In this document: positions 7,792-16,500 of the stretch, piece by piece
Position numbering within the stretch: position 1 is the first letter of the stretch
Layout: the number at the start of each line of letters is the position of its first letter
NCBI GenBank assembly: GCA_017469525.1
Contig: JAFUGG010000025.1
Span: 1 to 64,000, forward strand
DNA from: Bacteroidaceae bacterium
GTDB lineage: Bacteria; Bacteroidota; Bacteroidia; Bacteroidales; Bacteroidaceae
Direction: 5' to 3'
Length of the DNA stretch: 64,000 nucleotides
Notes under the pieces: model-generated
What the model was told of the DNA's origin: nothing
Database searches by the model: none
Seen by the model: only the letters and a program-made list of their open reading frames with translations
Made by a program: the position numbers and the translations under genes

Positions 7792-8970
7792 ATGAGACGC
7801 AAGACACACGAAGTAAAGATAGGCAAGCTGCGCATTGGTGGCGAGAACCGCGTGGCTGTGCAGAGCATGACGACTTGTTCAACCCTCGACACGGAAGGCT
7901 GCATCGCGCAGGCCATACGCATCATCGAGGCTGGCGGACAGCTTGTTCGCCTCACCACGCAAGGCACGCGCGAGGCCGAGAACCTGCGCAACATCAAGGC
8001 CGGACTAATTGCACGCGGCTATGGCGACGTGCCTCTCTGCGCCGACGTTCACTTCAACCCCAACGTGGCCGATGTGGCTGCCACGATTGTCGAGAAGGTG
8101 CGCATCAATCCGGGCAACTATGTTGATCCTGCCCGTCAGTTCAAGACACTGGAATACACAGACGAGGAGTACAAACAAGAGTTAGAAAGGCTGGACGAAC
8201 GCTTCTGCCGCTTCCTTAATATATGTCGCGAGCACGGCACAGCCATCCGTATTGGCGTGAACCACGGCTCGCTCTCCGACCGCATCATGTCGCGCTACGG
8301 CGATACGCCCGCAGGCATCGTGGAGTCGTGCATGGAGTTCCTGCGCATCTGCGAGCGTGAGCAGTTCCGCGATGTCGTGGTCAGCATCAAGGCCTCGAAC
8401 ACAGTCATCATGGTGCAGAGCGTTCGCCTGCTCTGTCAGCAGATGGAGAAGGAAGGCATGGACTATCCGCTTCACCTGGGCGTGACGGAAGCCGGCGAAG
8501 GCGAGGACGGCCGCTTGAAGAGTGCTGTGGGCATCGGTGCCTTGCTCATCGACGGCATTGGCGATACCATCAGAGTGTCGCTCAGCGAGGAGCCTGAATG
8601 CGAGATACCTGTTGCCCAAAGCATCTTGCAAGCAGCACGCGTGCAGATGCACAAGACGGAGTACATCTCCTGCCCGGGTTGCGGACGCACACTCTATGAC
8701 CTGCAGGACACGATCCGTCGCATCAAGGCCGCTGTCGAGGAGAAAGCCAAAACCGACGCTCGCTACAAGACGCTCAAGATAGGCATCATGGGCTGCATCG
8801 TCAACGGCCCAGGCGAGATGGCCGATGCCGATTATGGCTACGTGGGTGCCGCCCGCGGCAAGGTCTCTTTATATAAGAATAAGGAATGTATCGAGAAGAA
8901 CATCCCTGAGGAGGAAGCCGTGGAGCGCCTCATTCAGTTCATCGACAAGGACCTTCAGAGTAATTCATAA
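7792..8970 (+). CDS. ispG: 4-hydroxy-3-methylbut-2-en-1-yl diphosphate synthase (IspG/GcpE), short form
   Basis: This iron-sulfur enzyme of the MEP isoprenoid pathway converts ME-cPP to HMBPP. The 392-residue protein has the TIM-barrel part (VAVQSMTTCSTLDTEGC, ADVHFNPNVAD, KVRINPGNYVD, LHLGVTEAGEGEDGR) and the C-terminal cluster domain with SCPGCGRTLYDLQ and GIMGCIVNGPGE. The last two supply three Cys and a Glu to the [4Fe-4S] cluster. Local wording resembles the large Bacteroidota/plant/chlamydial IspG. That type carries an extra domain of ~200 residues between SLSEEPE..IPVA and the CPGC motif; here only ~20 residues separate them. It lies downstream of purE. Confidence 0.95.
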   Translation: MRRKTHEVKIGKLRIGGENRVAVQSMTTCSTLDTEGCIAQAIRIIEAGGQLVRLTTQGTREAENLRNIKAGLIARGYGDVPLCADVHFNPNVADVAATIVEKVRINPGNYVDPARQFKTLEYTDEEYKQELERLDERFCRFLNICREHGTAIRIGVNHGSLSDRIMSRYGDTPAGIVESCMEFLRICEREQFRDVVVSIKASNTVIMVQSVRLLCQQMEKEGMDYPLHLGVTEAGEGEDGRLKSAVGIGALLIDGIGDTIRVSLSEEPECEIPVAQSILQAARVQMHKTEYISCPGCGRTLYDLQDTIRRIKAAVEEKAKTDARYKTLKIGIMGCIVNGPGEMADADYGYVGAARGKVSLYKNKECIEKNIPEEEAVERLIQFIDKDLQSNS

Positions 8971-9020
8971 TTCACAATTCACAATTCATAATTCAATTTA
9001 ACTCTCCTAAAAACTTCTTG
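8971..9020. repeat. AATTCATAATTCAC simple repeat
   Basis: After the ispG stop, AATTCATAATTCACAATTCA and variants repeat about four times with ~9-nt spacing. It is low-complexity intergenic sequence with no evident gene. Confidence 0.5.
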
Positions 9021-9044
9021 TTTACTCTTAACATTCCATTATGA

Positions 9045-9278
9045 TTATTTAACGGGCGCGAGTGGATGGACAACAAGACCACCTGCCGAGCCTCGCTCCG
9101 CCTCCAGTCCACCTCACGAAAAGCTCAGTTCCCCGACCTCATAGACATCTATTCTCCACGAAGCATCGAGATCTATACCTCCAAAAGCCGCCGTTATCAG
9201 ATGCAGGAACGCCTCAGAAAAGTTCCCAGACAATACGTCCTGCTGAAGGAGGATACGCTGACACCCAGTGGCGAGTAG
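9045..9278 (+). other. Possible gene remnant or small unknown ORF
   Basis: An open frame runs from just after a TGA at 9042-9044 to a TAG at 9276-9278, with ATG at 9066 giving 70 residues (MDNKTTCRASLRLQ...LLKEDTLTPSGE). Composition is plausible for protein (Arg/Ser/Thr rich, no low complexity), but I recognise no family and see no promoter box. It could be the 3' fragment of a decayed gene, or non-coding. Confidence 0.25.
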
Positions 9279-9366
9279 AAACACTGCACGTTATGATTGC
9301 GAACTTAACGTGTTAAGTTGGCCAACTTAACGTGGAGTGTATGCATTTACTCCGTGGAGTGTTTTT
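9279..9366. repeat. 22-bp tandem array, 4 divergent units
   Basis: Units can be set at 9279, 9301, 9323 and 9345. Cores are palindromic: AACTTAACGTGTTAAGTT, then GTTGGCCAAC across the unit border, then ACTCCGTGGAGT. Spacing is 22 bp although units differ strongly. The array lies between ispG and the convergent anti-sigma gene. Confidence 0.65.
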
Positions 9367-9442
9367 GATTTCATGTTTCATCCTTGCCCGAGCTGGACAA
9401 ACATCTGGCAAAGGGCGCAAATTCTTTTCTCTGACGCATAAA

Positions 9443-9470
9443 GGCTCCCGCATCTCACGACGCAGGAGCC
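9443..9470 (-). terminator. Hairpin, possible terminator of the sigma/anti-sigma operon
   Basis: GGCTCCCGCATC and GACGCAGGAGCC form a stem with a 4-base loop. Read on the minus strand it is followed by TTTATG, a weak T-run. It lies ~47 bases past the anti-sigma stop. Confidence 0.5.
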
Positions 9471-9516
9471 AGGTGGCGCACCGATTTATTAACTTCTTTA
9501 TTAACTTCTTTATTGT

Positions 9517-10476
9517 TTACTGCTTCACTATTTCGTAGTTCGTCACGCCGCATTCCTGCACGATGCTCTTGATGCGGTCGATGTGCTTCTGCGGAGTGCC
9601 CTTGCAGACGTTGATGCGGACATGATGGTCTTTGCGGTTGACTGCCTCCTTCAGATGGATGCGGATGTTCTCCCATTGACCAGTCCACGAGGTGTAGATG
9701 TAGTCGTGCCAGTCGTAGCTGTCCTTGATGCCACTGCTCTGCCAGATGGTTACAGGCTGATAAGCGCCTTTGGGCACAGTGCCCGTCAGCAGGATGGTCA
9801 GTTCGGGATTAACATTGCCCTTTATGTCGGCAGGAATCTGTACGGGTGTAGTGATAAGGTTGATTGTCTTTGTGCTGACATCAAGTTCTACCTTCTTCAC
9901 GATGGAGGCTGGCTTGTCGAGCAGTTCGTGGATGTTTTTCTCTACGCCGTCAATCCTTATTTTGACTTCGTTTGGCCGGAAGAAGGGGGAATGTCGGACA
10001 AGATGTTCCTCTTTATAGGATTCCCCGTTAGCAGTCACCACCCACGTACCTCGCGGCCAGTTCACAAGAAAGACTTCCCCACTCTTTGACAATCTGATGA
10101 GCTTCTCATTGGCAATTGCTATACTGTCCGATATTTCTTCAGCTGTCTTCCTTGAAGAAATGGCATGGTAAGCGGCAAAAGACAATCCGCAGAGGAAGGC
10201 GGCAGCGATGAAGATGGCGGCAGCCTTCCAGAGTGAAGAACCAACGGTCGACGAAGTCAAGCAAAGCTCGGGCGCAGGCGGAGCACTCTTCTCTCTTCTC
10301 TCTTCACTCTCCACTTCTTTGGGCTGGAGCATGTCGAAGGTCTCGCGAAGCTCCTCATAATATGCCTTACACTCAGGGCAACTCTTCATGTGCTCGCTCA
10401 GTTGGGCCTGAGTCTGCATGTCGATGGTCTTATCGAAAAGGTCGGCAACCTTTTCCTTGAATTCATTGCACTTCAT
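9517..10476 (-). CDS. Zinc-finger-type anti-sigma factor with membrane helix
   Basis: This 319-residue protein begins MKCNEFKEKVADLFD. Residues ~28-38 carry the anti-sigma zinc motif (H-x3-C-x2-C, in LSEHMKSCPEC), which in this family holds the sigma factor at the membrane. A single hydrophobic helix follows at ~95-112 (AAAIFIAAAFLCGLSFAAYH). The C-terminal ~200 residues would be periplasmic and hold no domain I recognise. The gene starts 24 bases after the end of the ECF sigma gene at 10500 on the same strand, the normal sigma then anti-sigma order. The last 40 codons (HVRINVCKGTPQKHIDRIKS) are well formed, so the gene seems intact. Confidence 0.85.
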   Translation of the reverse strand: MKCNEFKEKVADLFDKTIDMQTQAQLSEHMKSCPECKAYYEELRETFDMLQPKEVESEERREKSAPPAPELCLTSSTVGSSLWKAAAIFIAAAFLCGLSFAAYHAISSRKTAEEISDSIAIANEKLIRLSKSGEVFLVNWPRGTWVVTANGESYKEEHLVRHSPFFRPNEVKIRIDGVEKNIHELLDKPASIVKKVELDVSTKTINLITTPVQIPADIKGNVNPELTILLTGTVPKGAYQPVTIWQSSGIKDSYDWHDYIYTSWTGQWENIRIHLKEAVNRKDHHVRINVCKGTPQKHIDRIKSIVQECGVTNYEIVKQ

Positions 10477-10499
10477 AATCTTTTAACTTTTAATCGTTG

Positions 10500-11012
10500 T
10501 TAATTGTTTTGTTTCATGCCACGACGGAGTTTCTCCAGTCCGTATAGGAAGCGGGATTTGACCGTCGGGAGCGGCAGGGAGAGGATCTCGGCAACTTGGG
10601 CAAAGCTGTTGTCGCCGTAGATGCGGAGGCGGATGACCTCGGCCTGTTCGTCGGGTATTTCCTTCAGCAGAAGGGCGATGCGTTTGTAGTCGTCCTCGTT
10701 TTGCTTGTCGGGAATGGTGTCGGCCACATCGACTCTTGTGTCAAGGGGAACGGTCTTGATGCGGTTGGCATTTGTCTGCCACTTGGTGCAGAGGTTCGCC
10801 AGCGTCCGAAACAAATAGCTCGGCAGGTCGTTTATCTGCCCGCTCTCTGTGTTGGAGAGCCTCGCGTGCAGTTTCAGGAACGTATCTTGCAGCACGTCTT
10901 CCGCATCATCGCTGCCAGCCATCCTGTAGCAGGCGTACCTCAGCAGTCGCGGCCGCTCAGCCTTGAACACTACTGCGAGTTCATCGTTTGTGATGTCATT
11001 AGGTTTCTTCAT
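10500..11012 (-). CDS. ECF RNA polymerase sigma factor
   Basis: From the ATG at 11012 (MKKPNDITNDELAV) the protein has 170 residues; an ATG at 11036 is also possible. Region 2 is visible as LLRYACYRMAGSDDAEDVLQDTFLKLHARL and region 4 as IPDEQAEVIRLRIYGDNSFAQVAEILSLPLPTVKSR, ending with YGLEKLRRGM. It is the partner of the zinc-finger anti-sigma factor encoded directly downstream. A TACTTTTG box on the minus strand lies at 11051-11058. The regulon is not predictable from the sequence. Confidence 0.92.
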   Translation of the reverse strand: MKKPNDITNDELAVVFKAERPRLLRYACYRMAGSDDAEDVLQDTFLKLHARLSNTESGQINDLPSYLFRTLANLCTKWQTNANRIKTVPLDTRVDVADTIPDKQNEDDYKRIALLLKEIPDEQAEVIRLRIYGDNSFAQVAEILSLPLPTVKSRFLYGLEKLRRGMKQNN

Positions 11013-11050
11013 CGTTTGTTTGTTTATCAGATGCATCTACTATTAAGATC

Positions 11051-11058
11051 CAAAAGTA
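11051..11058 (-). promoter_or_regulatory. -7 promoter box TACTTTTG for the ECF sigma operon
   Basis: Read on the minus strand the site is TACTTTTG (TAnnTTTG), 39 bases before the ATG at 11012. Confidence 0.55.
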
Positions 11059-11356
11059 AGCAAAAAGATTTAACCAGCAGCAACTTTTTGCAAGAAAAAG
11101 GGACATATTCTGCCAAAACTGAAGGTCGACGGCCGATGGAAAGTCCAAAGGCTGTCGTACCTTGGTGCTTGTATATAGCAATACTCTATTTACCTTTTCA
11201 ACTTTAATTCGCGAATTAATCAGGCTTGGAATGACAGAAACAGAGTGACTTGTACTGAGAGAGGTGATAGAAGGTACTGTGAAAAAAGATAGATGATGCA
11301 GAGAAAATAGGGGAAATGTGCAGAGAAAAAGGGGTAAACGTGCTGTCGATTCCGTT

Positions 11357-11488
11357 CCATTCCGCCCGCCCTCATATGTTGGGGCGGCCGCCCCAATGTC
11401 TTGGAGCGCTCGACCTTATCTGTGCGAGCGGCCGCCCAAAACCATTTTTTATACTATCATGCATAGTGGAAAACCATTTTGTGCCAAC
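11357..11488. repeat. 22-bp array with strong palindromes
   Basis: In 22-bp steps from 11379 the cores are GGGGCGGCCGCCCC, AGCGCTCG, GCGGCCGC and ACTATCATGCATAGT, then AAAACCATTTTG. Each unit holds its own palindrome but units are not similar in sequence. It lies between the sigma operon and the rmuC promoter. The stretch 11060-11356 before it holds no gene that I can support. Confidence 0.55.
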
Positions 11489-11575
11489 TACTATATTGTT
11501 TCCTTATATATAGTTGAACAGATACGCTGCAGAAAATTATTGAGCATTGAACATTGAGCATTCATGTTTTTTTCG

Positions 11576-11583
11576 TATCTTTG
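11576..11583 (+). promoter_or_regulatory. -7 promoter box TATCTTTG for rmuC
   Basis: TATCTTTG lies 31 bases before the ATG at 11614. Its position rules out the upstream in-frame ATG at 11554 as the start. Confidence 0.75.
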
Positions 11584-11613
11584 CGCAAAATAACCAAGAA
11601 AAGGAAGTACATC

Positions 11614-12987
11614 ATGGAACTCATTTATCTTCTCTATCTCATCATCGGCATCGCTTTGGGAGCACTGGCTGTCTTCTTTGCCATGCGGTCGCAAGTGCAG
11701 GCTGCCAGGGAGCGCAGCACTTCGACGGAGCAGCAGATGCGCGACCAGCAGGAGACGTTCCGGCAGCAGATGCAGGCGATGCAGGAGGCGCAACAACAAC
11801 AGATGCGCGACGGGCGCGAATCCCTTCAGCAGCAGTTGCGTTCGCAGCAAGAGTCGCAACAACAGCAGATGGCACAGCAAATGGCACTCCTGCGCGAGCA
11901 GATGAGCACCACCTCCGAGCGCGTACTCAAGGAACGTGCGGCAGAGCTCTCGGCCGTCAACAGCGAACAGCTCTCCAAGATACTCGACCCGCTGCAGGAC
12001 GACCTCCGGCAAATGCGCTCTCAGACGGAGAAGATGCAGAAGGACCACAACGACTCGCTGCTCCAGCTTAAGGCTGCCATACAAGTCAACATGGAGCGTG
12101 AACGGGCGATGGGCGAGCAGACGGAACGCCTGGCTCAGGCTCTCACAGGGCAGAACAAGATACAAGGCAACTTCGGCGAACTCAAGCTGACGCAAATCTT
12201 GGAGCAGATGGAGCTGGAGCGCGGCCTGCAGTACGACACGCAGGAGACGATGCGCGACGAGCAGGGACGTACCATCACGAGCGACGAAGGCCGACGCATG
12301 GTGCCCGATGCCGTGCTGCATTTCCCCGACGGACGCGACGTCATCATCGACAGCAAGATGTCCTTCACGGCCTTCGTAGATTACCAAAACGCCGAGACGG
12401 ATGCCGAGCGCGAGGCAGCCCTGCGACGCCACCTTGCCAGCATGAGGCAGCACGTCCGCGAACTGGCGCAAAAACAATACTTCCGCTATGCCAAGAGCGA
12501 CAAAGGCCGACTCGACTTCGTCCTGATGTACGTCTTTCAGGAGAGCGCGCTCCAACTTGCCCTGCAAAGCGACACGACACTTTGGAAGGAAGCCTACGAC
12601 CAGGGCGTCGTCATCTCAGGCAGCCAGTCACTCTACATGACACTTCGCGTGCTCGAACTCACCTGGAAGCAAACACGCCAGGTAGAGAACCAGGAGAAGA
12701 TGATGCAGTGCGCCAACACCCTCGTGGAGCGCGTGCAGCTCTTTGCCGAGCGCTTCGCAAGAGTCGGTGAAATGCTCGACAAGACACGTCGCTCCTTCGA
12801 CGACCTCAACACCGTCACCGCTCCCTCCGGCCCCAGCATCACCACCGCAGCCCGCAACCTCCTCAAGTACGGCGCCCAGGAGAACAAGAAGAAGAAGTCC
12901 CTCAATACGCCATCACTACTTGAGGAAGACTCCCCGACCCTGTTTAGGGAGAGGGAGAGCCAAGAAGACACTGACAGTGCCCAATAA
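11614..12987 (+). CDS. rmuC: DNA recombination protein RmuC
   Basis: This 457-residue protein starts MELIYLLYLIIGIALGALAVFF, an N-terminal membrane anchor. Next come ~130 residues of Gln/Glu-rich coiled coil (QQQMRDGRESLQQQLRSQQ and similar), then the RmuC domain (GNFGELKLTQILEQMELERGLQYD, VPDAVLHFPDGRDVIIDSKMS, ALRRHLASMRQHVRELAQK, QGVVISGSQSLYMTLRVLEL). RmuC is a putative nuclease-fold protein that limits inversions at short inverted repeats in E. coli; its mechanism is unsettled. This is of note in a genome so rich in palindromic repeats. The gene is monocistronic with its own promoter. Confidence 0.93.
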   Translation: MELIYLLYLIIGIALGALAVFFAMRSQVQAARERSTSTEQQMRDQQETFRQQMQAMQEAQQQQMRDGRESLQQQLRSQQESQQQQMAQQMALLREQMSTTSERVLKERAAELSAVNSEQLSKILDPLQDDLRQMRSQTEKMQKDHNDSLLQLKAAIQVNMERERAMGEQTERLAQALTGQNKIQGNFGELKLTQILEQMELERGLQYDTQETMRDEQGRTITSDEGRRMVPDAVLHFPDGRDVIIDSKMSFTAFVDYQNAETDAEREAALRRHLASMRQHVRELAQKQYFRYAKSDKGRLDFVLMYVFQESALQLALQSDTTLWKEAYDQGVVISGSQSLYMTLRVLELTWKQTRQVENQEKMMQCANTLVERVQLFAERFARVGEMLDKTRRSFDDLNTVTAPSGPSITTAARNLLKYGAQENKKKKSLNTPSLLEEDSPTLFRERESQEDTDSAQ

Positions 12988-13048
12988 ACAGAAAAAGATA
13001 TAAAACCACGAATTGCACGAATTTCTTCTCTACATCTTAATCCTATTT

Positions 13049-14509
13049 ATGAAACACCAGTCTCTTATTCTTCTGCTTGCAACAACTTGTCTGCTGACTG
13101 GCGTACAGACGGCGATGGCGCAAAAGGTCGTGCTCCACATGAGGGGCGACAAGGCCTTTGAATGCAACATCTCGCAGCTGGACAGCATCACGTTTGTGGA
13201 GGAATCTGAACTTTGCTCCCAAATGGAAAGCGATGCGGAGTGTTCTCTCTTCTATGAGGCAATGAGTGCAACTGGGCTTTGTGAGTTGCTAAATCAAAAC
13301 TCCAAAGATGAATCGTGGGACTATAGCCGCTACCTCTCCTATGAGAAGGAGTATTCTTTGCCTTCATTCTCCCAGCACTGCCACATACCCAGAACCAGAG
13401 AAACCGGATTCACTGTGTTTGCCTGCACCAACGAAGCACTTAAGTCAAAGTACGGCATACATGATTTGCAAGGTTTTTATGATTTCGCATTGTCTGTTTA
13501 TGGAGGAACAGCAAATGAAGCCCTGCGGAAATTGCTTTCCTATTGTATCATCGACAGAAAGTCAACACTTGAACGACTCACCACGCTGTGTTCCATAGAT
13601 ACACTTGTATCGCAACCGACAGAATGGTATTCAACGCTCCTTCCTCATTCTCTATTGAAAATCACGAGGGACAAGAACAAGACTTTCATGAATCTTTCCG
13701 GCAACACGCAGGGCATTCGCATCTCACAGCCTCAATGTGATAACATCTGTGGAAATGGTAGTTACTTCCTGACGGATGGTTTGCCCCTGTATGATGAGGG
13801 ATGCAGGTCTGCATTCGCTTCAGAACGGATGCGGATGGATTTCTACACCTTGATTCCAGAAATGGAGAATGTGATGATGCGTTCCTCGGCAAGCTACTAT
13901 CTCCCCAATGATTATCTTCCCTGCCTCTCTGCTTCTGCAGATACCTATATAATATATGAAGATATGCACGAGACCAGTCCATTCCACGAAGGCGACTGCC
14001 TCTGGTTGTGTGGGAGGTATGACGTAACATTCAAGATACCAGCTGTGCCAAAACAAGGAACATACGAAATTCGCATTGGCTACACAGCAATGCCGAACAA
14101 TGGTATCGCCCAGATTTATCTTGGCACAGATACACAAAACATGTACCCTGTCGGCATTCCCATGAGCTTCAACCGAGATGCAAATGCAAACGGTCTGCCG
14201 TGGATTCCATTGTCCTCTGCCGATGAAGAAGAGAGCCTGAACTCCCGAAAGGCTATCCGCAATTGTGGCTTTATGCATGGACCGGCCAGTGCCTATTACA
14301 TTAGCGAACCCAATACCAGAAAGAAGTTCTGCGACAACCCAAGCACACTTAGGAGTATCGTTGCCCGTCAGTCTTTCGAAAAGGATTCTCAATACTACTT
14401 GCGGTTCAAGTCTATAGTCGATGGAGACAGACCCATCTGTCTTGACTATATAGAGCTCGTACACAAAGATGTGTACGATAATCCAGAAACGCCAGAGGAT
14501 ATATATTAG
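13049..14509 (+). CDS. Secreted fasciclin-like surface protein with shared N-terminal cassette
   Basis: From the ATG at 13049 the protein has 486 residues. Residues 1-24 are a signal peptide (MKHQSLILLLATTCLLTGVQ), followed by a short conserved stretch (QKVVLHMRGDKAFECN..SQLDSITF) that also opens the protein at 15676. A fasciclin (FAS1)-like region follows at ~100-255: GFTVFACTNEALKSKYG, ALRKLLSYCIID, and NGSYFLTDGLPLY near its end. The last ~200 residues look like a beta-rich binding module (YDVTFKIPAVPKQGTYEIRIGYTAM). FAS1 domains mediate adhesion. The N-terminal cassette is nearly identical in DNA to 15676-15822. Confidence 0.65.
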   Translation: MKHQSLILLLATTCLLTGVQTAMAQKVVLHMRGDKAFECNISQLDSITFVEESELCSQMESDAECSLFYEAMSATGLCELLNQNSKDESWDYSRYLSYEKEYSLPSFSQHCHIPRTRETGFTVFACTNEALKSKYGIHDLQGFYDFALSVYGGTANEALRKLLSYCIIDRKSTLERLTTLCSIDTLVSQPTEWYSTLLPHSLLKITRDKNKTFMNLSGNTQGIRISQPQCDNICGNGSYFLTDGLPLYDEGCRSAFASERMRMDFYTLIPEMENVMMRSSASYYLPNDYLPCLSASADTYIIYEDMHETSPFHEGDCLWLCGRYDVTFKIPAVPKQGTYEIRIGYTAMPNNGIAQIYLGTDTQNMYPVGIPMSFNRDANANGLPWIPLSSADEEESLNSRKAIRNCGFMHGPASAYYISEPNTRKKFCDNPSTLRSIVARQSFEKDSQYYLRFKSIVDGDRPICLDYIELVHKDVYDNPETPEDIY

Positions 14510-14579
14510 AAGGAATAAAGACAATAGAAAGAAGCAACATAACATATTTTTTTCACCTTTGCAAACGAAAGGAAATGAT

Positions 14580-15650
14580 ATGGCACATGAAATAGAGAAG
14601 AGGTATCAACCCTCACTGACGGAACCGACACAATCCCTGATACAGGATTTGCGCCAAATTGTAGAGCAGGCACGTTGTCGCGTCGCCTCTACAGCCAATG
14701 CAGAACTCACCATGATGTATTGGCACATCGGCGAACGAATCAACCGTGAAGTACTCGGAAATCAACGCGCCGAGTACGGCAAGCAAATTGTCGCATCAGT
14801 GGCGCGACAATTGCAAGAAGACTTTGGAACGAAGGGATTTGAGGAAAGAACTATCCGAAGAATGATGCAATTTGCCCAAATGTTCCCTGACCTTCAAATT
14901 GTGTCACCACTGGTGTCAAAATTGTCTTGGACTCACTTCCTGATAGTTATGACCCTTAAGAACGAGCTTCAACGAGAATTCTATCTTACGATGGCTGCGT
15001 CGGAGAATTGGAGCAAACGCATGCTTCAAAAGCAGATTGACGGGATGCTCTTTGAGCGGACTGCAATTGCCAGCAAGCCCGAAGACCTCATTAAGAAAGA
15101 GCTCTCCACTTTGCGAGACGACAACACGCTCTCGCCTGATATGGTTTTCAAGAGTCCATACTTCCTGGAGTTCACCGGGCTCAAGGGTATGTATAGCGAA
15201 AAGGACTTGGAGGATAGTCTTGTAGCACATTTGGAGCAGTTCATCATTGAGCTGGGCAATGGTTTCAGCTTTGTGGCACGCCAGAAGAGAATGATTATCG
15301 ACGGAGAGGACTTCTATCTTGATTTGCTTTTTTATCATCGTCGCCTGCACCGTCTGATAGCCATTGACCTCAAGCTTGGTCGCTTCAAAGCTCAGTACAA
15401 AGGTCAGATGGAGCTTTATCTTCGCTGGCTGGAACGAAATGAGATGGAGCCGGGCGAAGAATCGCCCTTGGGCTTGCTGCTTTGCACCGAGGGTGGCGAA
15501 GAGCAGATTGAGTTGCTGCAACTCGACAAGGCTGGTATCAAGGTCGCCCAATATATGACAGAGCTGCCGCCTCGGGAAGTGCTGATACGACAGGTTCAGA
15601 AATCCTTGGAGGCAGCCAAAGCCCATTTTGATAACTTTAATGAAGAATAA
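14580..15650 (+). CDS. PDDEXK nuclease domain protein (YhcG / DUF1016 family)
   Basis: This 356-residue protein starts MAHEIEKRYQ; the frame extends upstream, but this ATG fits the family start. An N-terminal helical DUF1016 domain (MMYWHIGERINREVLG, YGKQIVASVARQLQEDFG, ERTIRRMMQFAQMFP, LSWTHFLIVM) is followed by a C-terminal PD-(D/E)xK nuclease-like domain (FVARQKRMIIDGEDFYLDLLFYHR...LIAIDLKLGRFKAQYKGQM). Within this, D..D and D-x-K match the catalytic pattern. YhcG relatives are implicated in DNA processing and often move with restriction or mobile islands. Here the gene sits exactly between two genes with duplicated 5' cassettes, which suggests it arrived or was moved by recombination. Confidence 0.88.
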   Translation: MAHEIEKRYQPSLTEPTQSLIQDLRQIVEQARCRVASTANAELTMMYWHIGERINREVLGNQRAEYGKQIVASVARQLQEDFGTKGFEERTIRRMMQFAQMFPDLQIVSPLVSKLSWTHFLIVMTLKNELQREFYLTMAASENWSKRMLQKQIDGMLFERTAIASKPEDLIKKELSTLRDDNTLSPDMVFKSPYFLEFTGLKGMYSEKDLEDSLVAHLEQFIIELGNGFSFVARQKRMIIDGEDFYLDLLFYHRRLHRLIAIDLKLGRFKAQYKGQMELYLRWLERNEMEPGEESPLGLLLCTEGGEEQIELLQLDKAGIKVAQYMTELPPREVLIRQVQKSLEAAKAHFDNFNEE

Positions 15651-15675
15651 TAAAAATCTAATAATTATTTAAAGA

Positions 15676-16347
15676 ATGAAACACCACTCACTCATTCTTC
15701 TGCTTGCAACAACTTGTCTGCTGACTGGCGTACAGACGGCGATGGCGCAAAAGGTCGTGCTCCACATGAGAGGCGACAAGGCCTTTGAATGCAACATCTC
15801 GCAGCTGGACAGCATTACGTTCTGCCCTGACGCCCTGAACCCGAAGGTGCGCATTGGCATATACGAGACAATTCCAAGCTACTATGTGCAGGATGTGGTG
15901 TTCTATGCTGATGCTCAGACAGATGTCACCCAAACCAGTTGCCTCCTGTTTGCCAAGGCTGGCGACGAGACATTTACTGTAGACTTCGGGACATTCACCG
16001 GCACTCCTCTTGGCACAAGCAAGGCTGGTGCTTCCTTTGCAGGGGATGCTGCCACCGACTATTACACCACTGTCTGCCCGAATGAAGGCGGAACGGACTT
16101 CACCCTTCGTGCCTGCTATACGCTTGTGTCAGCAGACGGAAACGGCGAAGTCCTCCATATCAATGACGCTTCTGTTGAGGTGCCGGCTGAATACACCAGA
16201 TGGGAGCCTGAACGTGCCTACACCTTTATCTTCAAGATTTATCATAAGATTGACGGCAGGACTGGCGATCAGAGCTTCGCAGACGTGTTTCCCATTGCCT
16301 TGGATGCAGTGATAGTGGAGAACATCAACTCCAATGTGACGAGATAA
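15676..16347 (+). CDS. Fimbrillin-like surface protein with shared N-terminal cassette
   Basis: This 223-residue secreted protein has its first ~48 residues (MKHHSLILLLATTCLLTGVQ...DSITF) nearly identical, also in DNA, to the start of the protein at 13049. The remainder differs entirely. It contains beta-rich segments, and its end (TRWEPERAYTFIFKI...PIALDAVIVE) resembles the last strands of fimbrillin-type (FimA/Mfa) domains of Bacteroidota. Export is supported by the signal peptide. The assignment to the fimbrillin fold is tentative. The gene starts 26 bases after the nuclease stop codon, so co-transcription is possible. Confidence 0.55.
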   Translation: MKHHSLILLLATTCLLTGVQTAMAQKVVLHMRGDKAFECNISQLDSITFCPDALNPKVRIGIYETIPSYYVQDVVFYADAQTDVTQTSCLLFAKAGDETFTVDFGTFTGTPLGTSKAGASFAGDAATDYYTTVCPNEGGTDFTLRACYTLVSADGNGEVLHINDASVEVPAEYTRWEPERAYTFIFKIYHKIDGRTGDQSFADVFPIALDAVIVENINSNVTR

Positions 16348-16386
16348 GATACGTTAATCATAGTCACACCACACGGGGCATCTGAA

Positions 16387-16474
16387 ATTCCCATGCATGG
16401 GAAACGACAACTCGGCACGTCGATTTTATTAACTCGGCACGCCGATTTTGTCAATGCGGCGTGCCGAGTTGTCG
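16387..16474. repeat. 22-bp tandem array with CGGCACGCCG-type cores
   Basis: Units start at 16387, 16409, 16431 and 16453. Cores are CCCATGCATGGG, TCGGCACGTCGA, TCGGCACGCCGA and CGGCGTGCCG, with ATTTTATTAA-like spacers. The CGGCACGTCGATTTT part resembles the arrays at 38423 and, inverted, 42023. It lies between the convergent ends of 15676-16347 and xylA. Confidence 0.8.
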
Positions 16475-16500
16475 GATGCTCCGAAAGGAAGTGAAAAGTG

